Source: Pseudoips prasinana (Eukaryota; Arthropoda; Insecta; Lepidoptera; Nolidae). From it: a stretch of 64,000 nt of DNA. Below the pieces are notes generated by a model. The model saw only the letters and a list, made by a program, of their open reading frames with translations. It was not told where the DNA came from and did no database searches. This document shows, piece after piece, positions 1 through 10,329 of the stretch. The first letter of the stretch is position 1; each line of letters begins with the position of its first letter. Made by a program: the position numbers and the translations under genes. The stretch spans positions 18,489,001 through 18,553,000 of the forward strand of contig OX621265.1 of assembly GCA_951640165.1 (NCBI GenBank), read 5' to 3'.

Positions 1-1
1 T

Positions 2-1504
2 GTCTCGACAAGTACTCTGAAAAAATGTGCAAACATCATATCATTACCTCTTACACACGTCATAAATCTATCGTTTACACAAGGAATATTCCCTAATAAA
101 TTAAAAAAATCGATTGTAAAGCCTCTTTTTAAAAAAGATGACCCCCTTGAAATAGGTAATTACAGGCCTATAACCTTAATACCAATATTTTCCAAAATTT
201 TTGAAAAACTTATGCATAGTCGTATCACAAATTTTCTAGATCAATTTAATGTCATTAAAGAAGAACAAAACGGCTTCCAAAAAAATAAATCGACTACACT
301 TGCAGGTTTTTGTTTAATGAAGTCTATTACAGAAAATATTGATAAAAAAAATCCCGTTACAGTAATATTCTTTGATATGTCGAAGGCATTCGATTTTGTT
401 GATCATTCAATTCTCTTAAGTAAGTGCCAACGCTATGGCCTCAGAGGACCTGCTTTAAATTGGATAGAAAGTTATCTATCAAACAGAACTCAAAGCGTTG
501 AAATCAGTTACCTCAATAGTGATTTAGTATCATTAGCTGCCAGATCAACAGACCGGCACAATGAAACAGGAGTCCCACAAGGTAGTGTGATGGGACCCCT
601 TTTGTTTTTATTGTACATAAATGATATTCCTAATATCACGAACCACCAATATATATTATTTGCTGATGATATTTGCATAATTATCCCCAATACCAACCCA
701 GTAACAATAAATCACGAAGTAGAAGTTAATAACGCCTTAAGACTTATAATACAATGGCTTAAATCTAATAACCTAAATGTTAATTTAAATAAAACTAAAT
801 ACATTCAATTCTCCAACTATAAAACCATAATTAATCAAATGACTTTAAAATATGAAAACGTTATAATTGATCCAACTAATGACATAAAATTTCTAGGTAT
901 TACTGTAGACAACTTTTGCAATTGGAAATCTCACATATATAATGTTTGTACTAAAATAAATAAATTTGTTTACGCATTAAGACATCTACGCGCAACATCC
1001 ACGGAAAGGACAGCAATAACAGCATACCATGGTTATGTTGGGTCGGTTTTGCGGTATGGACTATTATTGTGGGGTAACTCAACTTTAATTCACGAAGTTT
1101 TCCTTTCTCAAAAGAAATGTGTAAGAGCAATTTGCAATATTGATCCACTTTCTTCGTGTAGACCTCATTTTAAAAGAATGAAAATACTAACTCTTAGCTC
1201 TCTATATATTCTCGAAATTGGACTGTTTGTCAGGAAGCATCCACAATTATTTGAAAGAGTAGACCTAAAAAGCCTGTTTAGCCAAAGAGATCCTACAAAA
1301 ATTGTAATGACAAAATGTCGAACTACTCTTCACCATAAAAATTGTATGTTTATGTGTGTTAAAGTGTATAATAAAATACCTCAAACACTACGAGAACTAC
1401 CACTAAAACTATTCCACTTAAAATTAAAAAAATGGCTAACAGAAAAATGTTTCTACAATATTAACGAGTTTCTAGAAAATAGACAAAAAGTAGAATGTAA
1501 ATAA
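2..1504 (+). CDS. Non-LTR retrotransposon reverse transcriptase, C-terminal part (start outside window)
   Basis: The frame is open from the first bases of the window to a TAA at 1502-1504; the first ATG at 212 is internal, because the frame upstream already encodes RT sequence (NYRPITLIPIFSKIFEKL). Visible RT blocks in order are GFQKNKST, FFDMSKAFDFVDH, GVPQGSVMGPLLFLLYINDI and the catalytic FADD at about 659-670. Behind the palm lies the usual thumb and C-terminal region ending in a basic tail. No RNase H domain follows. The N-terminal endonuclease would lie outside the window. The frame has no stop, so the copy may be fairly young. The clade looks like CR1/jockey; the exact family is not resolved. 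Confidence 0.9.
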   Translation, partial: VSTSTLKKCANIISLPLTHVINLSFTQGIFPNKLKKSIVKPLFKKDDPLEIGNYRPITLIPIFSKIFEKLMHSRITNFLDQFNVIKEEQNGFQKNKSTTLAGFCLMKSITENIDKKNPVTVIFFDMSKAFDFVDHSILLSKCQRYGLRGPALNWIESYLSNRTQSVEISYLNSDLVSLAARSTDRHNETGVPQGSVMGPLLFLLYINDIPNITNHQYILFADDICIIIPNTNPVTINHEVEVNNALRLIIQWLKSNNLNVNLNKTKYIQFSNYKTIINQMTLKYENVIIDPTNDIKFLGITVDNFCNWKSHIYNVCTKINKFVYALRHLRATSTERTAITAYHGYVGSVLRYGLLLWGNSTLIHEVFLSQKKCVRAICNIDPLSSCRPHFKRMKILTLSSLYILEIGLFVRKHPQLFERVDLKSLFSQRDPTKIVMTKCRTTLHHKNCMFMCVKVYNKIPQTLRELPLKLFHLKLKKWLTEKCFYNINEFLENRQKVECK

Positions 1505-1680
1505 TTATAATTTTTGTACTGTACCTAACTTTCATGTATACCCGTGTCAATAACCTATTATAATAAAAATATTGTATGCCCAAAACGGGCTGATTGATGT
1601 GTCTACCATGAAACATGTAACAACTGTATTATTACTCAATCAGAACAATAAAGACTACTTTACTTTACTTTACTTTACTG
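1505..1680 (+). repeat. 3' UTR and (TTTAC)n tail of the LINE
   Basis: A short 3' UTR follows the RT stop, with AATAAAG near 1647 and then tandem TTTAC units up to about 1679. Short tandem repeats at the 3' end are typical of CR1-type LINEs, so this marks the element's 3' boundary. Confidence 0.8.
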
Positions 1681-2372
1681 TCTATCACGCGGTAATACCT
1701 ATTACTTTGAATTAAGAAATAATTGATTAAGAAAATCATTTTGATTGCCCATTGTCATTAGATCAAGATCAACTTATGAAAAATATCACTTCGTCCAATT
1801 GTGTGGAATGTGGATGTATCGAGGACCAAGTTACAAAATTTGATGATGGAATGTGTTCGATATGAGTCTAGTAGAAATAATTTATTAAATTCCCTGAATT
1901 TGAACAGAACCGATGTGGGAATGTTCCATAAAATTCTATCCTAACCAAATAGTGATGATGCGTTGGGTTTGTTCAAATTCATGGCCCGTATTTTGTGACA
2001 ATACAATTGATTAGGATACGATGGGACTGACATACGCTATGCGTAAAAGTCCCTTTAAATAAATTAAGAAAAAAAAATATTAACTTTATAGTTAATGGTA
2101 TCTTATTATCAAATGTATCATTGAACCTAATTTGCCTGTGAGATTGAGGTACGAAATTAACTTGAAAAATGTATCATAAGTAGATAACTGTGAGAAATTG
2201 TTAAAAAAATACTTTTCCAAAGGAAATGAGAAATGTTTGAGAAATGAGAAATAAATGATTTAAAATAACTTCAGAGTTTTACTTGGGTAAATATTCTTAC
2301 TTCTCTGCAGAATCGTAGTTTCCGCCATGTAAATCCCATCCCATTAGTAATATTAATACTTTATATTACAAA
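1681..2372. other. Intergenic, no gene seen
   Basis: AT-rich sequence without a credible ORF. Its two edges (about 1679-1696 and 2275-2350) resemble 31855-31872 and 32690-32770, so this is probably an old interspersed repeat. The middles of the two copies do not align by eye. Confidence 0.4.
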
Positions 2373-2644
2373 CTAGCTGTGCGCCGCGGTTTTACCTGCG
2401 TAAAATTTTGTAAATTATCGCACCTCCTCCCCCGTACGTAGGTGATAGCTTGATAATATGTAGCCTATATGTTGACCCATCCATGCAGTACTTTTTGAGT
2501 TTAGCCCGGACATACATACAAACAAACAGACTAAAATTCTATTTTCGGCTTCGATATCGACTGTAGATCATGCCCCAAGTATCCTTTTTAAAAAATATTC
2601 AATGTACAGTTGTGACTTTCCTACGATTTTATTATATGTATAGA
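2373..2644 (-). mobile_element. Non-autonomous Helitron-like element, family B
   Basis: Read on the minus strand it starts TCTATACATATAATAAAA and ends in a GC-rich hairpin followed by CTAG and then T. A 5' TC and a 3' CTRR preceded by a hairpin are the Helitron hallmarks. There are no terminal inverted repeats or target duplication. Other copies lie at 38688-38992, 50956-51265 and 56574-56894. It encodes nothing. Confidence 0.8.
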
Positions 2645-2836
2645 TATTACCTAATAGTTTGGGATCAGATGGCAGTGTGTAATTTGTCCCAAGATATTAG
2701 ATTAGATATTGCTCTTTACACTCCAGTCATTATTGTATTGCTTATTGACAGAAAACATTTTCATATGTTGCATTTAAAACTGACTCGAACATAAACAAAA
2801 ATGGAGTAACATGCCTTGTTATTTTTTTTTAGATAT

Positions 2837-2975
2837 TTTGACGGGCCTGTTGGCGTGATTGGCAAATGCTTGCTTTTCACGCCGTCGTCGTGGGTTCGAT
2901 TCCCAACCAGGACAGATATTTGTGTGCATGAACATGTTTCTTTGTCCTGTGTCCGGTAAATATGGTCCAAAAAAA
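2837..2975 (+). mobile_element. tRNA-derived SINE fragment
   Basis: It has a pol III A-box-like stretch (GGCGTGATTGGCAAATGC) and a clear B box (GGTTCGATTCC) at about 2890-2903, followed by a body sequence shared with 34241-34475 on the other strand (CCAGGACAGATATTTGTGTG). It is not a functional tRNA: the stems do not close. Confidence 0.65.
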
Positions 2976-2997
2976 ATTCGCAAATTCTATATTTCAT

Positions 2998-3395
2998 AGG
3001 TACTATTGATGATGTCCTCCCGACCGAATTTCGGCCACGGCGGCCAGTCTTAATGGAGACTAGCCAATTGCGCAGGACATATTATAGTGCACATGTGTGT
3101 GCGCAAACACAGGGGCACTTTCTATTCCATCACTCTCATGATCCAATGGAACGCCTAGCGACACGACCGGAAAGAGTACAGGTACAGGACCGACGGCTTT
3201 ACGTGCTCTCCGAGGCACAGGGGTGTAATACCGCCAACTTCCAGACTTCGGGCTGATACTGAGAAATTTCTTTTTACAGAATAAACCCAAATTCACTTTT
3301 TGGCCCGACCCGGAATTTGAACCCAGGACCTCATTAGTTAGTTAGTTGGGCGATAGGTTTCCGCACTTAGCCTCCCAATTGGGCCATTGTGCGTG
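2998..3395 (-). mobile_element. tRNA-derived SINE, family 3
   Basis: The minus-strand head near 3310-3390 contains the B box GGTTCAAATTCC and a tRNA-like arm. The body (3000-3250) matches 40985-41155 on the plus strand, where the same head precedes it. The order of head and body is the same in both copies. Confidence 0.65.
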
Positions 3396-3407
3396 ATACT
3401 TGTTTGG

Positions 3408-3740
3408 CTACTCGAACCATTTAAGTTCCATCCAGAAGTCCAGGAGACCACGAAAGCCTGGCTTGAGGGCCTCCTGCAGTGTCTTCGGATCATTCAGGAA
3501 CTTTGCCCGTTGGTAAGCGACGCTCTTGCAGTGTAGCAGTACGTGTGCTGGTGTTTCTTCATTTTCAATGCACCCTCTGCACAGGGGGCTGTCCGTGACG
3601 CCAATCTTGAAGAGGTGTTTGTTTAGCGTGCAGTGTCCGGTAATTGTGCCTATCACCATGCGTAGATCCTTCCTGTTCAGGTGTAATAGATTATGCGACA
3701 GGCGTTTGTTCAGAGATGGTAGAAACTCTTTTGGACCTCA
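3408..3740 (-). pseudogene. R1/I-type LINE ORF2 C-terminal fragment
   Basis: The minus frame stays open from about 3740 to a stop at 3408 and encodes the end of an R1/I-clade pol protein. It has a hydrophilic region, then TGHCTLNKHL, then a zinc-knuckle-like motif C-x2-C-x8-H-x4-C (CRGC...H....C). This C-terminal block follows the RNase H domain in LINEs of that group. Everything upstream (endonuclease, RT) is missing, so this is a short remnant. The ATG at 3659 is internal because the upstream frame continues without interruption. Confidence 0.8.
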
Positions 3741-3781
3741 TTATCTGCGGTTGAACACGCTACCGCTAGACCAACGAGGCA
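3737..3781 (-). repeat. tRNA-like 5' half (SINE head remnant)
   Basis: On the minus strand it reads GCCTCGTTGGTCTAGCGGTA and continues like a tRNA acceptor/D-arm with an A box. No anticodon arm and no B box follow. It sits at the broken edge of the LINE fragment. Confidence 0.4.
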
Positions 3782-4246
3782 TACTATTCATACTATTACC
3801 AGCATTATATATATATATTAGTGTTTGATTTGTAAATAAATATGTATTCATTGACTTATATGTATAACTAGACACGCTGTTTCGAATAAAAACTCTGTCC
3901 CAGTCCGGCGCGCGAGGTGAGGGGCGCGCGCGCGGCGCCGCGCTGCAACTCGTTGAGCAAATTCTCTCAATATGGGATTGCGCGTCTAGTAGAATACATA
4001 TAGGTCAATGGTTGTATGTTGGATTATGTTGGTCAAGCTCTTGGACGAAAATCTGATCGCAATAGATACACGTTTACATTTAAAAGAATATGAATTTTAA
4101 CAATGTTACCATCCGGTTCAAAGAATATTTATTTCTCATAAAAATATATAAAGTTCACTTATAATAAGATACATAGTAAGATAGAATATTTAAGTGTAGG
4201 TAAATATAACATTCCACCTCTAGGCTGATGAAAGCCATGTGACGAT
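3782..4246. other. Intergenic with a GC-rich patch
   Basis: No gene seen. A block of alternating GC (about 3905-3955, rich in GCGC) stands out from the AT-rich surroundings. 4120-4240 resembles a LINE 3' end (TATTTCTCATAA...) also seen near 11325-11400. The last five bases, ACGAT (4242-4246), are the target duplication of the BEL element. Confidence 0.4.
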
Positions 4247-4301
4247 TGTCGTCGCCTAAGCTACCTGTAGCAGCGCGGAATGGTGGGGCCGTGATCTGCG
4301 T
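4247..4301 (+). repeat. 5' LTR remnant of the BEL/Pao element
   Basis: 55 bases from TGTCGTCGCCTAAGC onward equal the start of the 3' LTR at 8825-8879. Similarity then stops, so about 200 bp of LTR and the primer-binding region appear to have been deleted. The gag ATG at 4372 follows after only 70 bases. Confidence 0.85.
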
Positions 4302-4371
4302 AGGTTTTTATTCTATTAATAGATTTACATTTCTGTCGGCTTTTAACGAGTAAGTAAACAATTTGTTTAAA

Positions 4372-5208
4372 ATGGCAGATGAGCTGAAATCTTTAATTAA
4401 GAGACGTGGCATATTAAAATCAAAGCTCACGGTTTATAGCAACCATTTAAATCTATTAAATAGTAATCCCCAGTTATCTCAGCTACAACGGTTAGATTTA
4501 GAAGAGCGTTTTGTTAAATTTGAAGGATTATATTCTAATTTTGATTCGTTGCAAACAGACATCGAAATGCAATCCGAGGACGTCGCGGATGGCCACGTGT
4601 TACCAGAGCGTGAGGACTTCGAGCGGCAGTACTACAACTTGGTCGCCCTCACACGCAGTCTGCTCGGCCCTTCGCCCATCGGTGCTGTGTCGGAAACGGG
4701 CTTCAAAGATGCTTGCTCAGGTGCACATAACTCCAATAAGCATAATTTTGTTCGTTTGCCCAAAATAGACCTGCCTCACTTTGACGGGAACTATCAATCC
4801 TGGCTAGAGTTTCGTGATACATTCAAATCATTAATTCACGACAACGATAGCATCGATAACATTAACAAATTTCATTATTTACGAAGCTCACTGCAATCAA
4901 AGGCTGCTTTGATAATTAAAAATATTAATTTCACAGCTGACGAGTACCAAAACGCATGGAGTTTGTTATGTAATCGCTACAACAACAATCGTCTTCTAAT
5001 TAACAATCATGTACAAGCTTTATTTGATATTCAGCCCATTGTGAAAGAGTCTAGTATTTCTATCAGGAATCTTGTAGACATAATTAATAAAAATACTAGG
5101 GCGCTCAAAACTTTGAAGCAACCCGTTGAACATTGGGATACCTTATTGATTTTTATAATCGCAATTGGGAAGAACATCGAAACACACTCGAAGAGGATCC
5201 CAAATTAA
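4372..5208 (+). pseudogene. BEL/Pao gag, N-terminal part (frame-broken)
   Basis: The ATG at 4372 (MADELKSLIKRRG) is the natural start; the frame also opens a few codons upstream without an ATG. The protein shows the BEL/Pao gag pattern: a coiled N-terminus, then RLPKIDLPHFDGN, WLEFRDTF and FHYLRSSL typical of this retrotransposon gag family. Around 5145-5165 the frame leaves the conserved path, and the downstream gag (NWEEHRNTLEE) continues in another frame. A small deletion at this point fits both the lost residues and the shift. Confidence 0.85.
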
Positions 5209-6464
5209 AAGACTTTTGTTTATTTCTAAGCCAGAAATCAGACTTGTTGGAGTCTTTAGAATCTAATTTTAATATAAATAATGGTTACAATGTAGTTGCC
5301 TTAAATAATAATCACAGTAACCAATCAAATAGCTCCACTTTAAATAATTCCACTCACTCAAATAAAAGTAATTACAATCGAAATAAACTTAGCAATAAAT
5401 CTAGTTATAATAAATGTCCGCTATGCTCCCAATCTCATGCTTTGTATAAATGTGAAACATTTAGTGGCTTGACAATAGAAAATCGCATACAACAGGCAAA
5501 TAATCTAAAAGTCTGCCTTAACTGCTTACGCTACGGGCATGGTGCTAAGCAGTGCAAGCTATCACATTGCAAATATTGTAAATCTATGCACAATACCCTT
5601 TTGCACATAGAATCCAACGATTTAAAACCAGTTCTCAACATATTGCCACCTGCTACGCCGCCTTCTACTTCCGATATTGTTTTATCAGCCAATTCTATGC
5701 AGCTTGCTACTTCTTCGCATGTTTTACTTTCCACAGCTGTCGTGAGCGTGGCCAGTGCGACGGGTAAGAAGTACACCGCGCGTCTATTGCTGGACAACGG
5801 TAGTACGGCGAACTTTATAACGCAGAGCTTTGCGGAACAACTTGGTTTGTCACGACGCGGTACGAGTACCAAGGTAACGGGTATTAATAGTCACATATCT
5901 ACTAGTACACAGTCTTGTCACTTAACAATTGAGTCTTTATGCTGTGCATTTACTACTGATATCGTATGTCATGTTCTACCTGAGATCACCAAAGTCTTGC
6001 CGCCTTCTTTCGTGCATATTAATCATGTCCCTATCCCATCAGGTCTTAAACTCGCTGACCCGAACTTTAATGTTCCGTCGGTCATCGATATCCTGGTAGG
6101 GGCTGAAGTGTTTTGGAATGTCTTAGGCTCTAATTCTATACATTTAGGGAAAAACTTACCCAAATTGTGCGAAACAAAGCTTGGCTGGATTGTGTCGGGC
6201 AGTATTTCGCAACAGCACAGTTTACCCTCTTCTTATGTATGCCACCATTCCCATGTTACTCCCGATCTTACTCAATTCTGGGAGCTTGACAACGTTTCTC
6301 CTAAACATGATTTTTCCTTAGAAGAAAAAATGTGTGAACAACATTTCATTCAAAACACCGTCCGCAAGGACGATGGTCGGTTTGTCGTTATAATGCCCTT
6401 AAAAAAAGATCCTAGCACTTTAGGTCATTCATATGACAATGCTAAAAACGTTTTTTATCTTTAG
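5133..6464 (+). pseudogene. BEL/Pao gag C-terminus, zinc knuckles and protease
   Basis: After the gag end there is an Asn/Ser-rich linker, then cysteine/histidine knuckles of BEL type (CPLC...C, CLNCLRYGH...C, CKYC...H) at about 5416-5610. Next comes an aspartic protease core, LLLDNGSTANFI, near 5787-5823. Retroviral-type proteases usually have D-[ST]-G; here the second residue is Asn. The frame ends at a TAG (6462-6464) where the RT leader should go on. The homologous continuation is in the next frame from about 6468, so a one-base change in the T-run near 6450 likely broke it. Confidence 0.85.
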
Positions 6465-6467
6465 AGA

Positions 6468-7445
6468 GACGCTTTAAACGCGATCCTATTTTTAAAAATA
6501 ATTACGTAGAATTTATGAGGGAATATGAGAATTTAGGTCACATGACTTTAGACTCACCTTACAGTTCTACACCTGAAGCTACGATTAGTCACTACATTCC
6601 TCATCACGGAGTAGTTCGGACTTCCAGCACCACTACTCAACTACGCGTAGTATTCGACGCATCAGCCTCTACCAGTTCGGGGTTGTCTCTTAACGACATC
6701 CAGATGGTCGGTCCCGTAGTTCAAGACGATCGAATAACTTAAAAATTCCTCGTTGGGTTTTACTTCCAGACTCTACGACGCATGAAATACATGTATTTAC
6801 CGACTCGTCTAAAAAGCAATGGGCTGCTGTGTGTACATTCGGTCATGTTCAAGTCATGGGTCTGTAGGGGTACAGCTTCTAGTCTCTAAGAACCGTATAG
6901 CACCTATAAAACCAACTACGATGCCTAAGTTAGAGCTTTCTGCTGCTTTGTTGGGTGCAAGACTGTGTACTAAAGTACGAGAATCATTGACTATACCCAT
7001 TCATACTTATAGATTTTGGTGTGACTCCACCATCGTATTGGGTTGGCTCTCTACTCCCTCTAATAATCTTAATCCTTTTGTACGAAATAGAGTCCACGAA
7101 ATACAGGAGAGCACATACGGTTATACTTGGTGCTGCGTACCGTCCAAATATAATCCTGCAGATATTGTTTCGCGTGGACTTAGAGCTGACATCATTGCGG
7201 ACACACCCCTGTGGTGGTCTGGACCCTCCTTTTTATTAAAAAATGAAAATGAGTGGCCTAAAATGCCAGCTATAGCGAAACACGATTTGCCAGAAGTAGC
7301 TAGTCATTTTATTAGCAATAATAATAACAATCATCAATCAGACAAAATTCATTCATTAGTTATTCATAATTTATTAACAAGGTTCTCTAGTCTAACAAAA
7401 ATACAAAGAATAGTCGCTTATTTACTTAGATTTATATTAACTTAA
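6468..7445 (+). pseudogene. BEL/Pao RT remnant fused to RNase H
   Basis: 6468-6742 encodes the RT leader and first blocks (GHMTL, YIPHHGVVR, LRVVFDASA, LNDIQMVGP). Then a stop follows and the sequence jumps at once to the IPRW block and FTDSS start of RNase H (about 6750-6815). The whole RT palm and fingers, including the YVDD-type site, are therefore missing. From 6819 the RNase H goes on in a shifted frame with its Glu (MPKLELSAALLGA), Asp (FWCDSTIVLGW) and the PADIVSRG block. The deletion plus frameshift make this non-functional. Confidence 0.85.
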
Positions 7446-7459
7446 AGCATAAAAATAAA

Positions 7460-8802
7460 ATGTGTGGCAATTTTTCTACAGAAGAGCTAGAAAACTCTTT
7501 CAATGTAATTATACATTATTCTCAACTAGAAATGTTTTTTGACGAATATATTACATTGAAATCAGGTAGCAAATTGCCACGCAAGAGTAGATTAATATCA
7601 TTAACTCCATTTATTGATAGTCATAACCTCATTCGCGTGGGCGGGAGGCTTGAAAATTCACCCTATGAGTTTAGTACTAAGCATCCCATAATTTTATGTA
7701 GTAAACACATATTTACTAAACTTTTATTTCAAATGCAACATTTAAAGATTTTACATGGAGGTCCTCAGTTACTTCTGTCACACGTCCGACAGACTTATTG
7801 GCCCTTAGGAGGACGAAACTTATCTAGATTTGTCGTGAATAAATGTATTAAATGTTTCAGACACAAAGCTCAAGGCATTCAGCCAATGATGGGTCAATTA
7901 CCTAGTTCGAGGACTCGCCTTGAATTTCCTTTTCTACACACTTATGTAGACTATGCTGGGCCAGTGTTGATAGCCGACCGCAAAGGTCGGGGCTGCAAAC
8001 TAACAAAATGTTATATGTGCATCTTTGTTTGCTCGGCAGTGAAAGCTGTACATTTGGAGCTCGTTACCGACCTCACCACTGAGGCTTACATGGCTGCTCT
8101 AAATCGTTTCGTGGCACGTCGAGGCAAGCCTCGAAGTATCACGTCCGATAACGGTACAAACTTCGTAGGCGCATCAAATGACATGTACAGATTTTTAAAT
8201 TCATCTAATGTTGCATCTGAGATAGCTCAGGACGGTATACAAATCAATTTTACTCCAAGCTATGCTCCTCATTTTAATTCCTTGGCTGAAGCCGCAGTCA
8301 AATCTAGCAAGTTGCTCACTATACTTTCGAGGAGATGGCTACTTGTCTCGCTCTTATAGAGGCAGTCTTAAATTCACGCCCTCTAACTCCACTTTCCACA
8401 GATCCTAACGATTTTTCGGCACTTACCCCCTCTCATTTTCTGATTGGACGACCGCTCTTATCAGTGCCATACCCTCAGGTGGCTGAAGCCAACATTACCC
8501 GGCTAGATCGTTGGAAACGAATTCAGCATACAAGGCAACACTTTTGGAGGCGGTTTCATAATGAATATGTTTCTCTGCTGCAGGCAAAGTCAAAATGGTT
8601 TCATTCCAGAGGCGAGCTGAAGCCAGGTTCCTTAGTCCTGATTAAGGACAAGACGGCACCACCACTACTGTGGCCCCTGGGTCGGGTCACGAAAACCTAT
8701 ACCGGCGTGGACGGAATCACTCGAGTGGCGGAGTTGAAGACGAAGAGAGGCACTATTCGTCGCGCTTTCAACTGCATCTGCCCTCTTCCTTTAGAAAATT
8801 GA
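7460..8802 (+). pseudogene. BEL/Pao integrase (two frames)
   Basis: 7460-8359 holds the HHCC zinc domain (H..H region near 7755-7790, C-x2-C KCIKC near 7840) and the DDE core. The first Asp is in YVDYAGP, the second in SDNGTNFVG, and the Glu in LAEAAVKS. The frame ends at 8359. The rest (ATCL.LIEAVLNSRPL, SHFLIGRPL, WKRIQHTRQHFWRRF, and a C-terminal SH3-like part with LVLIKDK) is open from 8335 in another frame. The break lies just after the catalytic Glu, where conserved residues are also missing. Confidence 0.85.
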
Positions 8803-8816
8803 AGTTCCTTCAACCC

Positions 8817-8824
8817 GGGGAATA
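8817..8824 (+). promoter_or_regulatory. Polypurine tract candidate of the BEL element
   Basis: GGGGAATA lies directly against the first base of the 3' LTR, the position of the plus-strand primer in LTR elements. Confidence 0.5.
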
Positions 8825-9077
8825 TGTCGTCGCCTAAGCTACCTGTAGCAGCGCGGAATGGTGGGGCCGTGATCTGCGTCCCCGCGCCCGCCCCCGCACC
8901 CGCCCCCGCACTAGCCCTCACGTTGCGCCAGCTTTGGTCTCTGCTGCACTTACTTGCCTTCCACGCGAGCCAGGGAACGGGCACGTCTTATTGTTGTAAA
9001 CTCGATCAACTATTACCAATATACCTATTTTATACAGTCCACTGTTTTTATTGAGAACACCCATTAGGGCCTAAACA
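8825..9077 (+). repeat. 3' LTR of the BEL/Pao element
   Basis: 253 bp from TGTCGTCGCC to CTAAACA, followed by the target duplication ACGAT. It contains a C-rich (CCCGCG/CCCGCC) stretch at 8879-8915 that is absent from the 5' LTR remnant. Confidence 0.8.
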
Positions 9078-9082
9078 ACGAT

Positions 9083-9420
9083 ATTTATTTTATTATACAG
9101 TACCTACCTATATACGTTATTCTTGAGTTTGGTTTTAAATTTATACCATGATGTCAAAATCTTAAATACCTACAATTGAAATTGAACACAAAAATTTTCA
9201 ATTTCAAAAGTTGCATTTGTCTACTAAGATGTCTTATGTGCCGTGGTAGGTACCTTTTTGGTGGCAGGAGGAATGCCTTCGCATGCGACCCGCAAAGAGG
9301 GTTTGCGGGTGGATATGTTGGACTTGCACCGACTAAATCTAACCAGCCATGGACTTCTCTTTTCGCCTGATGGGGGGAGATCCAGTAACCCTGGTATGCT
9401 GCTTGAGATATCAACTCTAA
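9083..9420. other. No gene; unclassified repeat-like block
   Basis: Short ORFs on both strands here overlap one another and look like chance. 9236-9411 is more GC-rich than its flanks and holds a hairpin around ACCCGCAAAGAGGGTTTGCGGGT-like sequence at 9289-9311. I do not recognise it. Confidence 0.3.
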
Positions 9421-9861
9421 TCACACTAATATTATAAAGCCGAAAGTTTGTGAGTGTGTGACTGTGTATGTTTGTTACTTATTCAGGTCTAAACGGCTGA
9501 ACCGATTTTAATAAAACTTGGTATGGATTTAGCCAACACCTTGGATTAACACATAGGCATTTATAAAGAAAAAATAAATAATTTTCAATACATAATATTA
9601 TAAACTTCAACTAGACATATTCTCCTTGACAATAACTTAATACAAGCTAGCTAAATGTCACTACCATTACAAAATAAATTGTATAAATGTTTTAACATTC
9701 CGTGTACCTAAATATATGTAATATGTAACTAGAAATAATAACTGTATTACTACAAACATGTTCTGACTATTTACAAGCGCTTTTTTAAAGTCTACGTGAA
9801 TAAAAACCTTTTTTATTTAATTTTAAAGTTTAATGCGGGTAAAACCTCGGTGCACAGCTAG
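9421..9861 (+). mobile_element. Helitron-like element, family A, with nested LINE tail
   Basis: It starts TCACACTAATATTATAAAG and ends GCACAGCTAG before T. About 9597-9820 is foreign: it matches 42560-42815 and, reversed, 23810-23900. It ends in a T/A-rich tail like a LINE 3' end (TTTACAAGCGCTTTTTTAAA). After it the Helitron resumes with the terminal hairpin. Confidence 0.75.
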
Positions 9862-10039
9862 TGTGATATAACGGGTGATATGCAATATAGGTCTAAGGGC
9901 CCGTGGATTTGTAAATTATCAAGCTTCTATAATCAAAATTATTAAGCTGTATTATAATTTTAAGAAATTAGTATCAAGTCTGTACTGATAAAGTTACAGT
10001 TCCAACTGCAGATACTAAGGCATTTGGCGGCAAAAATAA

Positions 10040-10134
10040 AATATAAAAAGTTTCTATTCACGTAGAAAAAATCGCTCGTAAATAGTCAGAACACATTTGC
10101 AGTCATTTAGTTAACTATACATAATTATTTCTAG
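10040..10134 (-). repeat. LINE 3' tail fragment
   Basis: It reverse-matches the nested tail at 9770-9820 (TTCACGTAGA, GCTCGTAAATAGTCAGAACA). It is a 5'-truncated piece only. Confidence 0.55.
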
Positions 10135-10137
10135 GTA

Positions 10138-10272
10138 CAGACGCCAGCGCATCAAGCTACCCCAATCTGTCATTTTTCCCCAATAGAAAGTGTACCTTAA
10201 ACTTATATCATACAGTTGAAAATCTATAAAAGAAATTTGACAGATTGTGGTAGCTGGATGTGCTGGCGTCTG
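10138..10272. mobile_element. 135-bp MITE (TA-flanked)
   Basis: Long terminal inverted repeats of about 37 bp begin CAGACGCCAGC and end GCTGGCGTCTG, flanked by TA on each side. It has no coding capacity. Further copies are at 43966-44100 and 59894-60028 (also 135 bp) and 53959-54083 (truncated). CA ends and TA flanks fit a Tc1/mariner-type MITE. Confidence 0.85.
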
Positions 10273-10329
10273 TACAAAATGTAATGTTTTTTAAGTTGAG
10301 TGGATTGACAACAACATATATTAGACATG

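Larger units (their letters stand above)
4247..9077 (+). mobile_element. BEL/Pao LTR retrotransposon, complete insertion but decayed
   Basis: The ends are defined by TG...CA and by a 5-bp target duplication ACGAT at 4242-4246 and 9078-9082. Both termini share the same first 55 bases. The internal order gag, zinc knuckles, protease, RT remnant, RNase H, integrase is the BEL/Pao order, and 5-bp duplications are usual for this group. A purine-rich stretch GGGGAATA directly precedes the 3' LTR. The copy has several frameshifts and lacks the RT palm, so it cannot move on its own. The element's internal GC content is higher around the 3' LTR than in the flanks. Confidence 0.9.
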
